The position numbers were made by a program, and so were the translations under genes. A model generated the notes under the pieces. That model was not told the origin of the DNA and ran no database searches. It saw nothing but the letters and a program-made list of their open reading frames with translations. Below are positions 52,953 through 62,489 of a stretch of DNA of 64,000 bases, piece by piece. Origin of the DNA: VXPQ01 sp965223485 (lineage in GTDB: Bacteria; Bacteroidota; Rhodothermia; Rhodothermales; VXPQ01); NCBI GenBank assembly GCA_965223485.1, contig OZ244993.1, positions 2,604,001 through 2,668,000 of the forward strand. Reading direction: 5' to 3'. How positions within the stretch are numbered: the stretch's first letter is position 1; the number at the start of each line of letters is the position of its first letter.

Positions 52953-53384
52953 CTATGCCTTACTCCGCTTGTCGTAGGGCACGACCTCTCCCCGCTCTAT
53001 ATATCTGCGAAGCAACCGGAGGTACATCCCCCAGCAAAATGAGGAAACCCGAAAGTGGTCACTCCTTTCGAGCCACCCCGTATGATGGAAATCGACCTGT
53101 ATAGCATCGCCGACGGCCTTGAGTTGAAACCCAACGTGCGTTCCCAGCCAGTCGGGGGCGGATCTGGTCATTTTCCATTCCAGCACGCCCCCGGGTTCGC
53201 AGCGGATGACTTCGGCTTGCCACTGATAATCCGGACCGAACCCGAAATCGTAGACTGCGCCGGATCGGGGAACGCCTCGGGCGGTCAAGGTCCACCAGGA
53301 ATTAAGCCCCTCGGCTGTGCCGATGGCTTCAAAGATGCGTTCTTTTGAGGCGGCAATCGACAGCGTGTGATAGATATCCGGCAT
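52953..53384 (-). CDS. SRPBCC (AHSA1-like) domain protein
   Basis: 143 residues: IYHTLSIAASKERIFEAIGT, LNSWWTLTARG, and a long C-terminal helix CWGMYLRLLRRYIERGE form the START-like ligand pocket fold. Starts 4 bp after the DUF2569 gene stop, so operonic. The ligand is unknown. Confidence 0.85.
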   Translation of the reverse strand: MPDIYHTLSIAASKERIFEAIGTAEGLNSWWTLTARGVPRSGAVYDFGFGPDYQWQAEVIRCEPGGVLEWKMTRSAPDWLGTHVGFQLKAVGDAIQVDFHHTGWLERSDHFRVSSFCWGMYLRLLRRYIERGEVVPYDKRSKA

Positions 53385-53388
53385 CGTT

Positions 53389-53847
53389 TCACGAGAAAGT
53401 GTTTCTGACGCGCGCCGACTCCTTGAAGTATTTCGTCCAAACGATGGCCCATCCCAGCGAGAAAATCACTATTCCCAGAAGGATCGGCAGTGCGCCGAGC
53501 AGTTCCTCACTACTCAATCGCGGCCTGCCCTCTATAATCCTCTGAAACAACACGCCATATACTATCCGCAGGGTAATCAGGATCGATGCAGCCCACAATG
53601 CAGCGATATTCCACCGCGGCGCCCTGGGGGACTTCAGCGGAATGAGCAATAGCGGACTTGCAAGCGCCAGGAAGATCACGGCCATAAGCAGGACGGGATA
53701 GTCGAAAAACCATCCTGACAGGCCCGCCGAATAGAACAATATGAGCGGAATCGAGCCGATGACGTAGACCAGCAGCCAACCCCCTATGCCTTTCACACCG
53801 TCTCTTTCCATCACGGCCCGTCCCACGGCTGCCGGCGGGGTATCCAA
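53389..53847 (-). CDS. DUF2569-like membrane protein
   Basis: 152 residues with four helices. KGIGGWLLVYVIGSIPLILF and the terminal WTKYFKESARVRNTF are the hallmarks of DUF2569. It overlaps the upstream methyltransferase gene by 37 bases. Confidence 0.78.
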   Translation of the reverse strand: MDTPPAAVGRAVMERDGVKGIGGWLLVYVIGSIPLILFYSAGLSGWFFDYPVLLMAVIFLALASPLLLIPLKSPRAPRWNIAALWAASILITLRIVYGVLFQRIIEGRPRLSSEELLGALPILLGIVIFSLGWAIVWTKYFKESARVRNTFS

Positions 53848-54314
53848 CGCGGCACGTTCGCCTTGTAGCGCCGATATTCTTCGCCGAACCGCCGTTCGAG
53901 GCCTGGCTCTTCAAAAAATATGAAATAGACCGTGTTGAGGAGGAAAAAGAAAAGCAGCCAACCAGCCAGATACCACGAGCCGAATAGCAACGACTCGGCG
54001 CCGAGCATGATATTTACGCTCGTGAGCATGGGGTTTCGGACATGCCGGTAGGGGCCGCGAACAACCAGCTTCTTCGGCGGAGCCCAGGGTGCAGGCGTAC
54101 CCCCGCCTACCTTCAGAAACAACCTGACCGTCCAGGCGGCAAAAAAGAGGCCTGTCGCTGCCAATAGAACGCCGATCCATAACCTGGGCTGTGCAGGCTC
54201 CGCCAGCGCTATAGCCTCCGGCGAGCCGGCCGAAAGCCATAGTATTGCCCCCGGAATGAAAACAAGGGCCGTCCCGGGCAGGATGATGATGGCCTTGATG
54301 AGTTGCAGATTCAT
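53811..54314 (-). CDS. isoprenylcysteine carboxyl methyltransferase (ICMT)-like membrane protein
   Basis: 167 residues from ATG 54314. Several helices followed by VVRGPYRHVRNPMLTSVNIM and FEEPGLERRFGEEYRRYKAN, the SAM-binding C-terminal pattern of ICMT/phospholipid methyltransferase-like proteins in bacteria. Substrate unknown. A small hairpin (CCTGT/ACAGG) lies in its leader. Confidence 0.83.
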   Translation of the reverse strand: MNLQLIKAIIILPGTALVFIPGAILWLSAGSPEAIALAEPAQPRLWIGVLLAATGLFFAAWTVRLFLKVGGGTPAPWAPPKKLVVRGPYRHVRNPMLTSVNIMLGAESLLFGSWYLAGWLLFFFLLNTVYFIFFEEPGLERRFGEEYRRYKANVPRWIPRRQPWDGP

Positions 54315-54370
54315 ACAGGTTCCCTTACTCCACATGCCTGTGGAAAACAGGACCTAATATGAGCGAAGCT

Positions 54371-54454
54371 CTACGCCCTGCGGCAACAGCAGCAACAAGA
54401 GCAGCACTTCTCGCAAGAGCAACACTTGCAGCTTTGGCCTTTTTGGGTATCCAT
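54371..54454 (-). CDS. 27-residue cysteine-rich mini-protein
   Basis: ATG at 54454 with a strong GGAGG 5 nt upstream; stop at 54371. After MDTQKGQS the chain reads CKCCSCEKCCSC, then four more Cys, then RRA: 11 Cys in 27 residues. The spacing resembles metallothionein clusters, so metal binding is plausible. First small gene of the ICMT-DUF2569-SRPBCC run (57 bp gap). No family recognised. Confidence 0.6.
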   Translation of the reverse strand: MDTQKGQSCKCCSCEKCCSCCCCCRRA

Positions 54455-54484
54455 GGTATCCTCCGACATGCACAACGATTTACG

Positions 54485-54712
54485 TTACTTCCTGTGTGAC
54501 GACAAAACAACCATCCATATTGTTCCTCCACGCGTCCGGCCCATCCTTACAATCGCCGCAAAGTCCTCCCCCTTCAGGCTGGCGCCGCCGATCAGTCCGC
54601 CGTCTTCATCCGCCTGCCCGAACAGTCCGGCGGCGTTGCCCGGTTTGACGCTCCCTCCGTACAGAATATGCAGGGCAATGTAGCGCCTTTCTTCAGGGAC
54701 GGGGAAACGCAT
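54485..54712 (-). pseudogene. triosephosphate isomerase C-terminal remnant
   Basis: Encodes LHILYGGSVKPGNAAGLFGQ and DGGLIGGASLKGEDFAAIV, the phosphate-binding C-terminal end of TpiA. The N-terminal about 200 residues, including both catalytic residues, are absent upstream, where the sulfatase promoter region begins. It is a decayed fragment. Confidence 0.8.
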
Positions 54713-54796
54713 CGCGTAGAGGTCGTCCTGGGCTCGTAGGCTCCCGGCTTCACTTTAACTTCACCATGCTATTGACATCGCGCCAGTTTCTTCGTA

Positions 54797-54814
54797 AATG
54801 TTATCGATAACATT
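54797..54814 (+). promoter_or_regulatory. LacI-type operator upstream of the sulfatase operon
   Basis: Perfect 18-bp palindrome AATGTTATCGATAACATT with a central CG, the pattern of LacI/GalR operators. It ends 21 bp before the sulfatase ATG, where it would block transcription or initiation. Compare the site at 62490. Confidence 0.75.
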
Positions 54815-54835
54815 CACCCTTTGCGAATCGCCACG

Positions 54836-56305
54836 ATGGAGCGGAGGACGTTCTTACAGCTAACAGGTACCGGCACAACTGCCTTCGTGCTGTCGCAAGG
54901 GCTGTCGTGCACTGGCAGAGCAGCTGAGCGTCCCAATATCATTCTGATCAACGCCGATGATCTCGGCTATGGAGATATAGGCTGCTACGGCTCTACACTG
55001 AATCGGACGCCACACCTCGACCAATTGGCTCGGGAAGGTAGCCGGTTTACAGACTTCCACACTGTCTCGGCGATGTGTACACCGTCCCGGGCTGCCCTGA
55101 TGACCGGTTGTTACCCTGAACGAGTCGGATTTGCCCGACTCCCGAACGAGATTGGGCATGTCCTGCTTGCCGGCGAGCCCGTCGGTCTGCATACGGATGA
55201 GATTACGATTCCCGAACTGCTGCGAGAAGCAGGGTATGCAACGCACATGGTCGGGAAATGGCACTTGGGTGACCAGCCGGCTTTCCTGCCGACGCGCCAG
55301 GGCTTCGATGGCTTTTTCGGCCTGCCCTACAGTCACGATGTCGCCCCGGATAACCCGACAAGCGCTCGTTTCCACTTCCCCCCGCTGCCACTGCTGCGCG
55401 ACGAAGAAGTCATCGAAGAAAATCCGGATCGCAGCCGGCTCACGCAGCGGTTCACACAGGAGGCAATCCGTTTCATCAGGGACTATACCGATCGCCCGTT
55501 CTTCCTCTATTTCGCGCATACCCTTCCGCATGGCCCCCATCTTGCTCCGGAGGAATTCCTCGTCCGGTCTCGAAATGGGGCCTATGGGGCCTGCGTGGAG
55601 TTGATCGACCACTGCACCGGCGAGCTGCTCGATGCCCTGGCAGCGGCTGGGCATGCAGACAATACGCTGGTCGTTTTTACTTCCGATCACGGCAATGCAG
55701 CTACGGAGGGGAGGGGCAGTAACGGTCCATTGCGCGGTGGCAAGGGGCGTACGTGGGAAGGCGGAATGCGTATCCCGTGTCTGATGCGCTGGCCGGGAAG
55801 GATCCCCGCAAACACTATCTGCGACGAGTTATCCACTACAATGGATCTACTCCCCACCCTGGCATACCTGGCAGGCGCAAATCCCCCGCAGGATCGCATC
55901 ATTGACGGGAAGGACATCCGACCCCTCTTGTCAGGACAGGCAGGAGCCCAGACACCTTATGAGGTCCTTTACTATCTATGGATGGATGAACTGCACGCAG
56001 TTCGCTCAGGACCGTGGAAACTTGTCATTAAAGAGGCACACCAGCCGCCCTTTGCAAAGCCGCAGCTATACAACCTCGACATCGATGTCGGAGAAACACA
56101 GGACCTCTCTGCGGCTTATCCGGACATCGTCCGGAGATTCGAAGCGCTGGTGGAGTCCGGCCGCCGGGATCTGGGCGATGTCGTCGCCGGTATCCAGGGC
56201 GAGAACATCCGTCCCCTCGGGCGAGTGGAGCATCCCGCGCCTCTTATCCCTCGTCCCGAGAATCCTTCTCAACAGGAGGAGCACGTTGATCGGATATTCG
56301 AGTAA
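54836..56305 (+). CDS. exported sulfatase (formylglycine type)
   Basis: 489 residues from ATG 54836. Tat-like signal RRTFLQLTGTGTTAFVLSQG with a possible lipobox Cys. Sulfatase core: INADDLGYGDIGCYG (metal), CTPSRAALMTG (Cys converted to formylglycine), VGKWHLGD, DHGNAATEGRGSNGPLRGGK. Hydrolyses sulfate esters of carbohydrates. Next genes follow within 3-15 bp. Confidence 0.93.
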   Translation: MERRTFLQLTGTGTTAFVLSQGLSCTGRAAERPNIILINADDLGYGDIGCYGSTLNRTPHLDQLAREGSRFTDFHTVSAMCTPSRAALMTGCYPERVGFARLPNEIGHVLLAGEPVGLHTDEITIPELLREAGYATHMVGKWHLGDQPAFLPTRQGFDGFFGLPYSHDVAPDNPTSARFHFPPLPLLRDEEVIEENPDRSRLTQRFTQEAIRFIRDYTDRPFFLYFAHTLPHGPHLAPEEFLVRSRNGAYGACVELIDHCTGELLDALAAAGHADNTLVVFTSDHGNAATEGRGSNGPLRGGKGRTWEGGMRIPCLMRWPGRIPANTICDELSTTMDLLPTLAYLAGANPPQDRIIDGKDIRPLLSGQAGAQTPYEVLYYLWMDELHAVRSGPWKLVIKEAHQPPFAKPQLYNLDIDVGETQDLSAAYPDIVRRFEALVESGRRDLGDVVAGIQGENIRPLGRVEHPAPLIPRPENPSQQEEHVDRIFE

Positions 56306-56308
56306 CCT

Positions 56309-56992
56309 ATGGAAAAGACGCATAGGATTCGGGAAGTACGATTCGTCGCCGCGATGCTGGTAACCTGCATGCTTTTGGCGGCCCTGGCTATCCAGAATCG
56401 CCCTGACGAACCGCTGCATCGCGCCGTGGAGGCGGGAGACCTCACGACGGTCTCCACACTCATTGAACAGGGCGCCGATGTGAATGCTCGTATGGGCGAT
56501 TGGACTCCCCTGCATCGCGCGGCGGTGGCGGGGCGCGTAGCGATCGCCCGGCGGCTCCTTGCCGCGGGCGCCGAGGTAGACGCCCATGGCACGGCCGGCT
56601 GGACGCCGCTGCACCGGGCAGCGAAGATGGGGCAGGTGGAGATGGCGAGGCTGCTTCTGGCAAGCGGGGCGGATGCGCACGCGAAGGGCATCGACGGTTG
56701 GACGCCAATGCTTCGTGCTGCAATGGCCGGACAGGCCGAAACGGGGCATCTCCTGATCGAAGCCGGAGCCGAGGTTAACCAGAGAAGCACCAACAACGGC
56801 TGGACCGTGCTACACTGGGCAGCCTATAGCGGTAGCCTGGAACTGGTCCGATACCTGCTCGATGCCGGGGCAGAGCTTCATTCCAGGGCCGGGACAGGGC
56901 CCACGCCGCAGGGAAATACGCCCCGGGGGTTGGCGGAGCACTACGGCAACGATCAGATCAGCGCGCTGCTTCAAGAACAAGCGGGACCGTAA
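56309..56992 (+). CDS. ankyrin-repeat protein
   Basis: 227 residues. N-terminal membrane helix or signal (FVAAMLVTCMLLAALAI), then about five ankyrin repeats (PLHRAVEAGDLTTVSTLIEQ, GWTPLHRAAKMGQVEMARLL and on). A periplasmic scaffold or inhibitor role is guesswork. Starts 3 bp after the first sulfatase and 15 bp before the second. Confidence 0.9.
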   Translation: MEKTHRIREVRFVAAMLVTCMLLAALAIQNRPDEPLHRAVEAGDLTTVSTLIEQGADVNARMGDWTPLHRAAVAGRVAIARRLLAAGAEVDAHGTAGWTPLHRAAKMGQVEMARLLLASGADAHAKGIDGWTPMLRAAMAGQAETGHLLIEAGAEVNQRSTNNGWTVLHWAAYSGSLELVRYLLDAGAELHSRAGTGPTPQGNTPRGLAEHYGNDQISALLQEQAGP

Positions 56993-57007
56993 AACGAGAG
57001 GGTATCG

Positions 57008-58555
57008 ATGAACGAACCACGTTATATATCGGAACACGTCCTGCGAAAGAACAAACCGGGGGGGCAAAGCCGGCGGGAATTCCTGAAACTGGCGGCAACC
57101 GCCGGTGTGGCCGCTGCCGTGCCGGGTCTTTCTGCCTGCGGGGACGATGCACCGGACGGACGACCACCCAACGTCATTGTTATCTTCGCCGACGACCTCG
57201 GCTATGGCGACCTGGCCTGTTACGGCTCGCAAACCATCCGTACGCCCAACCTGGACGGCCTGGCTGCCGCGGGCATGCGCTTTACGGATTTTCACGTGAC
57301 GTGTTCTGTGTGCAGTCCCTCCAGAGCTTCCCTGTTGACCGGGCGCTATACGTCTCGCTGCGGGATGCCCTATGCTGTGGGCGGGGTCTATTCGGACCTG
57401 GGCTTGCAAGCAAGCGAAACCACGGTGGCCAGGTTACTTAAGGACGAAGGGTATGCGACGGCCTGTATCGGCAAATGGCACCTCGGCGTACCCCAAGGCT
57501 TCAATTACCAGACCCACGAGGGCTTCACGTCTTCTTCGGAGTTTCACCCGAACCGCCACGGCTTCGATCTCTTCTACGGCATGGTGGGCAACACGAACCC
57601 GGATGGATCCACCCCGCTGCTTGAGAACGATGGAATCGTGGATCCGGATGCCCATGTCACGACAATCACGGAGCATTTCACCCGACGCGCGATCGACTTC
57701 ATCCGTGCGCACCGGGATCGGCCATTCTTCATCTATCTTCCCCACACCCGGTCGCACGCCCCCTGGATGGCGAATCCGAGGCTTGCGGGGCAATCCCGAG
57801 GCGGTGTCTACGGAGACATGGTGGAGGAAATCGACTGGAGTACGGGCGAGGTGCTGAGGACACTGGACGAGCTCGGCCTGACGGAAAACACTCTTGTGAT
57901 CTTTGCCTCGGATAATGGGGCCAATCCGTCGCCTGCACGTGGATCGAACGCACCGCTGCGCGGCGGGAAAGGCTCTACGTTCGAGGGGGGCATGCGCGTG
58001 CCCTGCATCATGCGCTGGCCCGGTGGGGTCCTTGCCGGACAGACGAACGACGCAACGATAAACGTAATGGACTTTTTACCGACGATAGCCGGCCTGGCAG
58101 GGGCTCCCCTGCCGGAGGACCGGGTAATCGACGGGATGGACCTCCGACCGGTGTTTTCCGGCGCCGAAGAGACCATAGCCCCTGACCGGATGTTCTATTA
58201 CTACAATGGGCTGAACCTCCAGGCCGTGCGGGAGGGCCCGTGGAAGTTGCATCTGCCGCGCCGGTCCGAGATGCTGGTGTGGTGGGATTCAGGATTGCGC
58301 GAACTCGAAGCGCCCATGCTATTCGATCTGGAAACGGACCCCGGCGAAACGAACGACCTGGCTGCGCAACACCCGGAGGTTGTTGAGCAACTGCTGGCGA
58401 ACGCTGAACAAATTCGTGCCGAACTGGGATCGTGGGAGCAAGAGGGCAGGGATCAGAAACCCATTGAGCACTTGATGGATGACCGCCGCCGCCTGCGGCA
58501 CCTGCGAACGCAACAGGGGCACCGAGATCTGGGAAGGGATATATCGTCTACCTGA
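57008..58555 (+). CDS. exported sulfatase (formylglycine type), second copy
   Basis: 515 residues. Tat-type signal SRREFLKLAATAGVAAAVPG followed by a lipobox (LSAC). Core motifs IFADDLGYGDLACYG, CSPSRASLLTG, IGKWHLGV and FASDNGANPSPARGSNAPLR. Distinct from the first sulfatase in sequence, so probably a different linkage. Confidence 0.93.
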   Translation: MNEPRYISEHVLRKNKPGGQSRREFLKLAATAGVAAAVPGLSACGDDAPDGRPPNVIVIFADDLGYGDLACYGSQTIRTPNLDGLAAAGMRFTDFHVTCSVCSPSRASLLTGRYTSRCGMPYAVGGVYSDLGLQASETTVARLLKDEGYATACIGKWHLGVPQGFNYQTHEGFTSSSEFHPNRHGFDLFYGMVGNTNPDGSTPLLENDGIVDPDAHVTTITEHFTRRAIDFIRAHRDRPFFIYLPHTRSHAPWMANPRLAGQSRGGVYGDMVEEIDWSTGEVLRTLDELGLTENTLVIFASDNGANPSPARGSNAPLRGGKGSTFEGGMRVPCIMRWPGGVLAGQTNDATINVMDFLPTIAGLAGAPLPEDRVIDGMDLRPVFSGAEETIAPDRMFYYYNGLNLQAVREGPWKLHLPRRSEMLVWWDSGLRELEAPMLFDLETDPGETNDLAAQHPEVVEQLLANAEQIRAELGSWEQEGRDQKPIEHLMDDRRRLRHLRTQQGHRDLGRDISST

Positions 58556-58623
58556 TATCGCTAACCTACATTTTGCCCGGAAAGGCCTCGAAAGCAGGGG
58601 TAATGGTTGGAAGAGACACCCTC

Positions 58624-60015
58624 ATGAAAAAGGAACATGATCTAAACCCCGTTATGGAGCCTGTAGCGAACGATTTGAAGACGGTCTTCCATGTGATGAC
58701 GAAACCCATCGGGCCACTTTGCAATCTGGACTGTACATACTGCTTCTATTTGGAGAAGGAAAACCTCTATCCTCAAGCGCAGAAGAGAGCGGCCTGGTCG
58801 ATGCAGGACGATGTCCTGGAGGCCTATATTCGGCAATACATTGAATCGCAGGACACGCCTGTCGTCAGCTTTGCCTGGCAGGGGGGTGAGCCGACGCTGC
58901 TGGGGGTGGAATACTTCCGAGAGGTCGTAGCACTCCAGAAAGAATACGCAGACGGCAGGAAAGTCGAGAATGCTTTCCAGACCAACGGGGTAAACCTTGA
59001 CGATACGTGGTGCGCCTTCTTTGCGGAGCACAACTTTCTGATCGGGCTTTCCATCGACGGCCCGCGCACGCTGCACGACAGATATCGGGTGGACAAGGGT
59101 GGTCAGCCTACCTTCGATCGGGTGATACAGGGCCTTTCCTATCTGAAGAAGCACGACGTTGCTTTCAACACGCTGACGGTCGTCCAGCGTCATAACGGAG
59201 ACCATCCACTTGAGGTCTACCGGTTTTTGAAGGAGATAGGTAGCGGGTTTATGCAGTTCATCCCGATTGTAGAGCGTGTGGCAACCGAGCCAGGGTTGGA
59301 TCGCTTGTCGCTTGTTTCTCCCGATTTTGCAGATGAGGCCGTTGTTTCCGAGTGGTCGGTCGAGCCGGAGCAGTATGGCCGGTTCCTGTGCACCATTTTT
59401 GATGAATGGGTGCGCAATGATGTCGGTCAATACTTCGTCCAACTCTTCGATGTGGCGCTGGAATCCTGGATCGGGAGGCAACCAGGCCTTTGTGTGTTTC
59501 GCGAAACGTGTGGCGATGCGCTCGCACTCGAGCACAATGGGGATCTCTATTCCTGCGATCACTTCGTCTATCCTGCCAACAAGCTGGGAAACATCATGGA
59601 TAAGCCGCTGCTATCCATGACGCATTCTCCCCAGCAGCAATCGTTCGGGGCCGCCAAACAAGATACGCTGCCGGATTACTGCCGTCGGTGCGACGTGCGT
59701 TTCGCCTGCAACGGCGAATGTCCCAAAAAGCGTTTTATAAAGACGCCTGACGGCGAAGCAGGATTAAACTACTTGTGCGCCGGTTACAAGATGTTCTTCA
59801 GGCACATCGACCCCTACATGAAATTCATGGCCGGTCAGCTTTACCGGAGAAGGGCGCCTGCTGACGTGATGGCATGGTCGCGTTGGCGGGATTTCCACGC
59901 CAGCGGTGGGCAGATAGGCCGGAATAAGCCCTGTCCCTGCGGCAGCGGCAGGAAATACAAGGTGTGTTGTGGCGCTTTGAGGAACGGTGGCGATCAGCTT
60001 GCCGGATCTGCATGA
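58624..60015 (+). CDS. anaerobic sulfatase-maturating enzyme (radical SAM) with C-terminal SEC-C motif
   Basis: About 463 residues (ATG 58624; ATG 58603 also possible). Radical SAM cluster CNLDCTYCFYLEK; FAWQGGEPTLLGVEYF; SPASM-type Cys sets around CVFRETCGDALALEHNGDLY and CRRCDVRFACNGECPKKRF. It converts the Cys of CTPSR/CSPSR to formylglycine. Unusual tail: a zinc-binding SEC-C motif GRNKPCPCGSGRKYKVCCG. Its 3' end overlaps the convergent aldolase gene by 22 bp. Confidence 0.93.
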   Translation: MKKEHDLNPVMEPVANDLKTVFHVMTKPIGPLCNLDCTYCFYLEKENLYPQAQKRAAWSMQDDVLEAYIRQYIESQDTPVVSFAWQGGEPTLLGVEYFREVVALQKEYADGRKVENAFQTNGVNLDDTWCAFFAEHNFLIGLSIDGPRTLHDRYRVDKGGQPTFDRVIQGLSYLKKHDVAFNTLTVVQRHNGDHPLEVYRFLKEIGSGFMQFIPIVERVATEPGLDRLSLVSPDFADEAVVSEWSVEPEQYGRFLCTIFDEWVRNDVGQYFVQLFDVALESWIGRQPGLCVFRETCGDALALEHNGDLYSCDHFVYPANKLGNIMDKPLLSMTHSPQQQSFGAAKQDTLPDYCRRCDVRFACNGECPKKRFIKTPDGEAGLNYLCAGYKMFFRHIDPYMKFMAGQLYRRRAPADVMAWSRWRDFHASGGQIGRNKPCPCGSGRKYKVCCGALRNGGDQLAGSA

Positions 60016-60830
60016 TCCGATCGGGGCAGATGAAGCTGAAGCATGCGCTGCCGATAGTGTTCGTCGGTGCGTCCGGCAATGCGATGAACCTCGGATTCAT
60101 CCATGAAAACCGGCCCTCCGAGAGTCGCGGCGCCGACGAAGATGCGGGCTGCCTTCTCTGCCATGGCCAGCGCCGCGATGACCTCCGCGTGCTGCGTTCC
60201 CAAGGCGATGACGCCATGGTTCTCAAGCAAAATGGTCTTGGGCAGTACCCCCGTTCTTTTCCGAAACGTTTCTACTTCCCCGGCAATACGCCGAGCCAGC
60301 GTAAAGCCAGGATCCACGTAGGGTACCAGAACGGATTCCACGCCACAGTAGACGACCTGGTCGGGAATCACGCGCCGGATGGCGAAGTCCCGCTTTCGCG
60401 GTGAGCAGAGCACTTGGTTGACGGCGATGGCGTGGACGTGCCCGATGATCCGGATGCCCGGCAGAGTCAGTAACCAGGCGTGGAACAGGCTCTCGACCGA
60501 GGGCTTGAGTGCGTCCGGATCCGTGCGCGCTTCCAATAGCAACCTTTCTATTTCCTGATCGGTAAGGTCTTCCCCTCCCGCCAGGGCCGCCAGCAACGGT
60601 CGGGCATCAACCCCTACCAGTTCTTCGGGTTGCAGCGTTGACATCCGGGTACCACTGGCTTTAATAAGGAAGCGGCGGGCATCCAGCTTGCCCGAGACAT
60701 TCCCCTCCCCGGCAATAGCCATATGCCGCCCGTCTCCAAGATCGTGAGCGAGGTCAAGTAACAGGCGACGGATATCTTCCCTGGAGGTCATAGGCTCGAT
60801 GTTTCTTTTTCCCGAAGGACCTGCAAGCAT
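59994..60830 (-). CDS. class II aldolase family protein (fuculose/rhamnulose-phosphate aldolase-like)
   Basis: 278 residues from ATG 60830, 4 bp after the isomerase stop (ATG 60791 is an alternative). AIAGEGNVSGKL, LIKASGTRMSTL, and zinc-ligand His segments IIGHVHAIAVNQVL and ILLENHGVIALGTQ. Cleaves ketose-1-phosphates such as L-fuculose-1-P. Position behind an isomerase suggests a fucose-type pathway. Confidence 0.85.
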   Translation of the reverse strand: MLAGPSGKRNIEPMTSREDIRRLLLDLAHDLGDGRHMAIAGEGNVSGKLDARRFLIKASGTRMSTLQPEELVGVDARPLLAALAGGEDLTDQEIERLLLEARTDPDALKPSVESLFHAWLLTLPGIRIIGHVHAIAVNQVLCSPRKRDFAIRRVIPDQVVYCGVESVLVPYVDPGFTLARRIAGEVETFRKRTGVLPKTILLENHGVIALGTQHAEVIAALAMAEKAARIFVGAATLGGPVFMDESEVHRIAGRTDEHYRQRMLQLHLPRSDHADPAS

Positions 60831-60834
60831 TCTC

Positions 60835-62442
60835 TCAAGACGCGATCCTCTCGTGCGAGCCACATACGAAGGTTTCGATGCCCATGTTCTGGAACGCCGC
60901 TACTTTCGAGATCAGCGCCTTCCGTGCCGCGTCGTCATCGGGCGCATAGGCTACCTGGATGTGATTCGACTTGTGGCGGGCCATCATCTGGTCACGCGAA
61001 ACACCATGCAGAACGGCATGCATGATCGGCCACTGCGACGTGGTAAGCCGCCACCGGCGCTTCGTCTCTTCCTGGGGTAATTCCACGACCGTTCCCCGCC
61101 CCACGTCTGCCTTGAGGCGACCGTCCTCGGCAAAAACACGGCTCCAGATTATCTCGCCCGGCTTGCTGATTCCTTTCAGCGTTCCCCCGCCCAACCGGAA
61201 ATACATGGAAGGCTGGCGTTCACTACTCGTCCCCGAATAGCCTCCTGTGAAATGCGAGGGCGGCGCAGCCCCGGAAATCTCGAAGACCCACACGAAATCT
61301 CCGTCATAGGGCGCGCCCCAGCGAAGGTCATGCAGGGTTGTCTCCGGTGGATACCCGAGTGCGCACCAAAGGCGATGGGTCACCAGGGCATCCAGCCCGG
61401 CACACTCATCGACCTCGTTGAAGTGTGGAAGCGCCGTTCCGGGATAGAGCTCGCGGGCGCCGTCGCGCGAATAGACCGGCGGACGCTCCATGTTGTTCAG
61501 AAGGCCTTCCGCCAGATCGGAGGCGGGCAACAGATCCTTGAGCCCCTGTTGGTATTGGATTCCGACGAGGTCGCAACCGAAATCATCGGCGATGCGGAGC
61601 ACGGCAATGTACATCCTGCACTGCTGCAACACCTGTGCTTCCGTGAGATGTTCGTCTTCGTCCGGCCCCAACCGAAAACGCACGCCACGATCTTTGAGCC
61701 ACTCGAAACAGGCCCGCGCCTCTTCCTCGGAAACCCGAGTGGTTTCGTAGTACAGAGCGCTCTGGCTGAGGCGTTCTTTGAAAATTCCGACCGGGTGCAA
61801 CAGTTCGTCCGGGACGATCGCATTATACATCCCCATGCATCCCTCGTCAAAAACCCCCATGATAGCCTTGTCCCGTCGAAGCTTCCCGGCCAGTCGGCGG
61901 CCAAGCTCCCACTCCGCATCCGGAAAATCCAGTTCGGATGCGGGAAGCACATGGCTCAGATCGTGCTCTACGCTACCTGTTCCGAGCCAGGCGCGAAGCC
62001 CCTGCCTGAACTTCTCGTCGGTAAAATCGTCGCTCCAGAGCGTGCTGTAAGGTACGCCGGCCTTGGTCAGGCAACCGTTCATGTTAAGCATGCCGACGAG
62101 ACCGGGCCAGGTTCCACTCCAGTTGGCTACGGTCAGAATCGGCCCGCGATGGGTCGACAAACCGGGTAGGACGTGATGCGAATACTGCCACGCCGCAAAG
62201 GCAATCACCAGAGGCTTGTCAGGATCGATTTGCCGAAAGACTACCCGGCCGTGCTTCTGACTGTCGATGAAGCCATGCTTCTTGTGGGGAAGTTCCGCGT
62301 GGGCGCGTACTACCTGATGCCCTTCCGCCTCGATGGCTCGCATGATTGCCCGTTCGACCTTCTGCTGCTCAGGCCAGCATCTCTGATTGGCTGTGAGGCG
62401 CAGATCTCCATTGGCGATAAGCGTAACGGCGTTCGTGGTCAC
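60835..62442 (-). CDS. L-fucose isomerase-like protein
   Basis: 535 residues from GTG 62442, which has GAGGAAG about 5 nt upstream; the longer frame is untranslated. Features: ILTVANWSGTWPGLVGMLNM, GVFDEGCMGMYNAIVPDELL (acid metal ligands), ALPHFNEVDECAGLDALVTH. These fit the fucose/arabinose isomerase fold (aldose-ketose). The exact sugar is inferred from context. Confidence 0.75.
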   Translation of the reverse strand: MTTNAVTLIANGDLRLTANQRCWPEQQKVERAIMRAIEAEGHQVVRAHAELPHKKHGFIDSQKHGRVVFRQIDPDKPLVIAFAAWQYSHHVLPGLSTHRGPILTVANWSGTWPGLVGMLNMNGCLTKAGVPYSTLWSDDFTDEKFRQGLRAWLGTGSVEHDLSHVLPASELDFPDAEWELGRRLAGKLRRDKAIMGVFDEGCMGMYNAIVPDELLHPVGIFKERLSQSALYYETTRVSEEEARACFEWLKDRGVRFRLGPDEDEHLTEAQVLQQCRMYIAVLRIADDFGCDLVGIQYQQGLKDLLPASDLAEGLLNNMERPPVYSRDGARELYPGTALPHFNEVDECAGLDALVTHRLWCALGYPPETTLHDLRWGAPYDGDFVWVFEISGAAPPSHFTGGYSGTSSERQPSMYFRLGGGTLKGISKPGEIIWSRVFAEDGRLKADVGRGTVVELPQEETKRRWRLTTSQWPIMHAVLHGVSRDQMMARHKSNHIQVAYAPDDDAARKALISKVAAFQNMGIETFVCGSHERIAS

Positions 62443-62489
62443 GAGCTTCCTCTTTCTTCCTGCGGAGCGCCGGGAAATTCGACGAGAGA

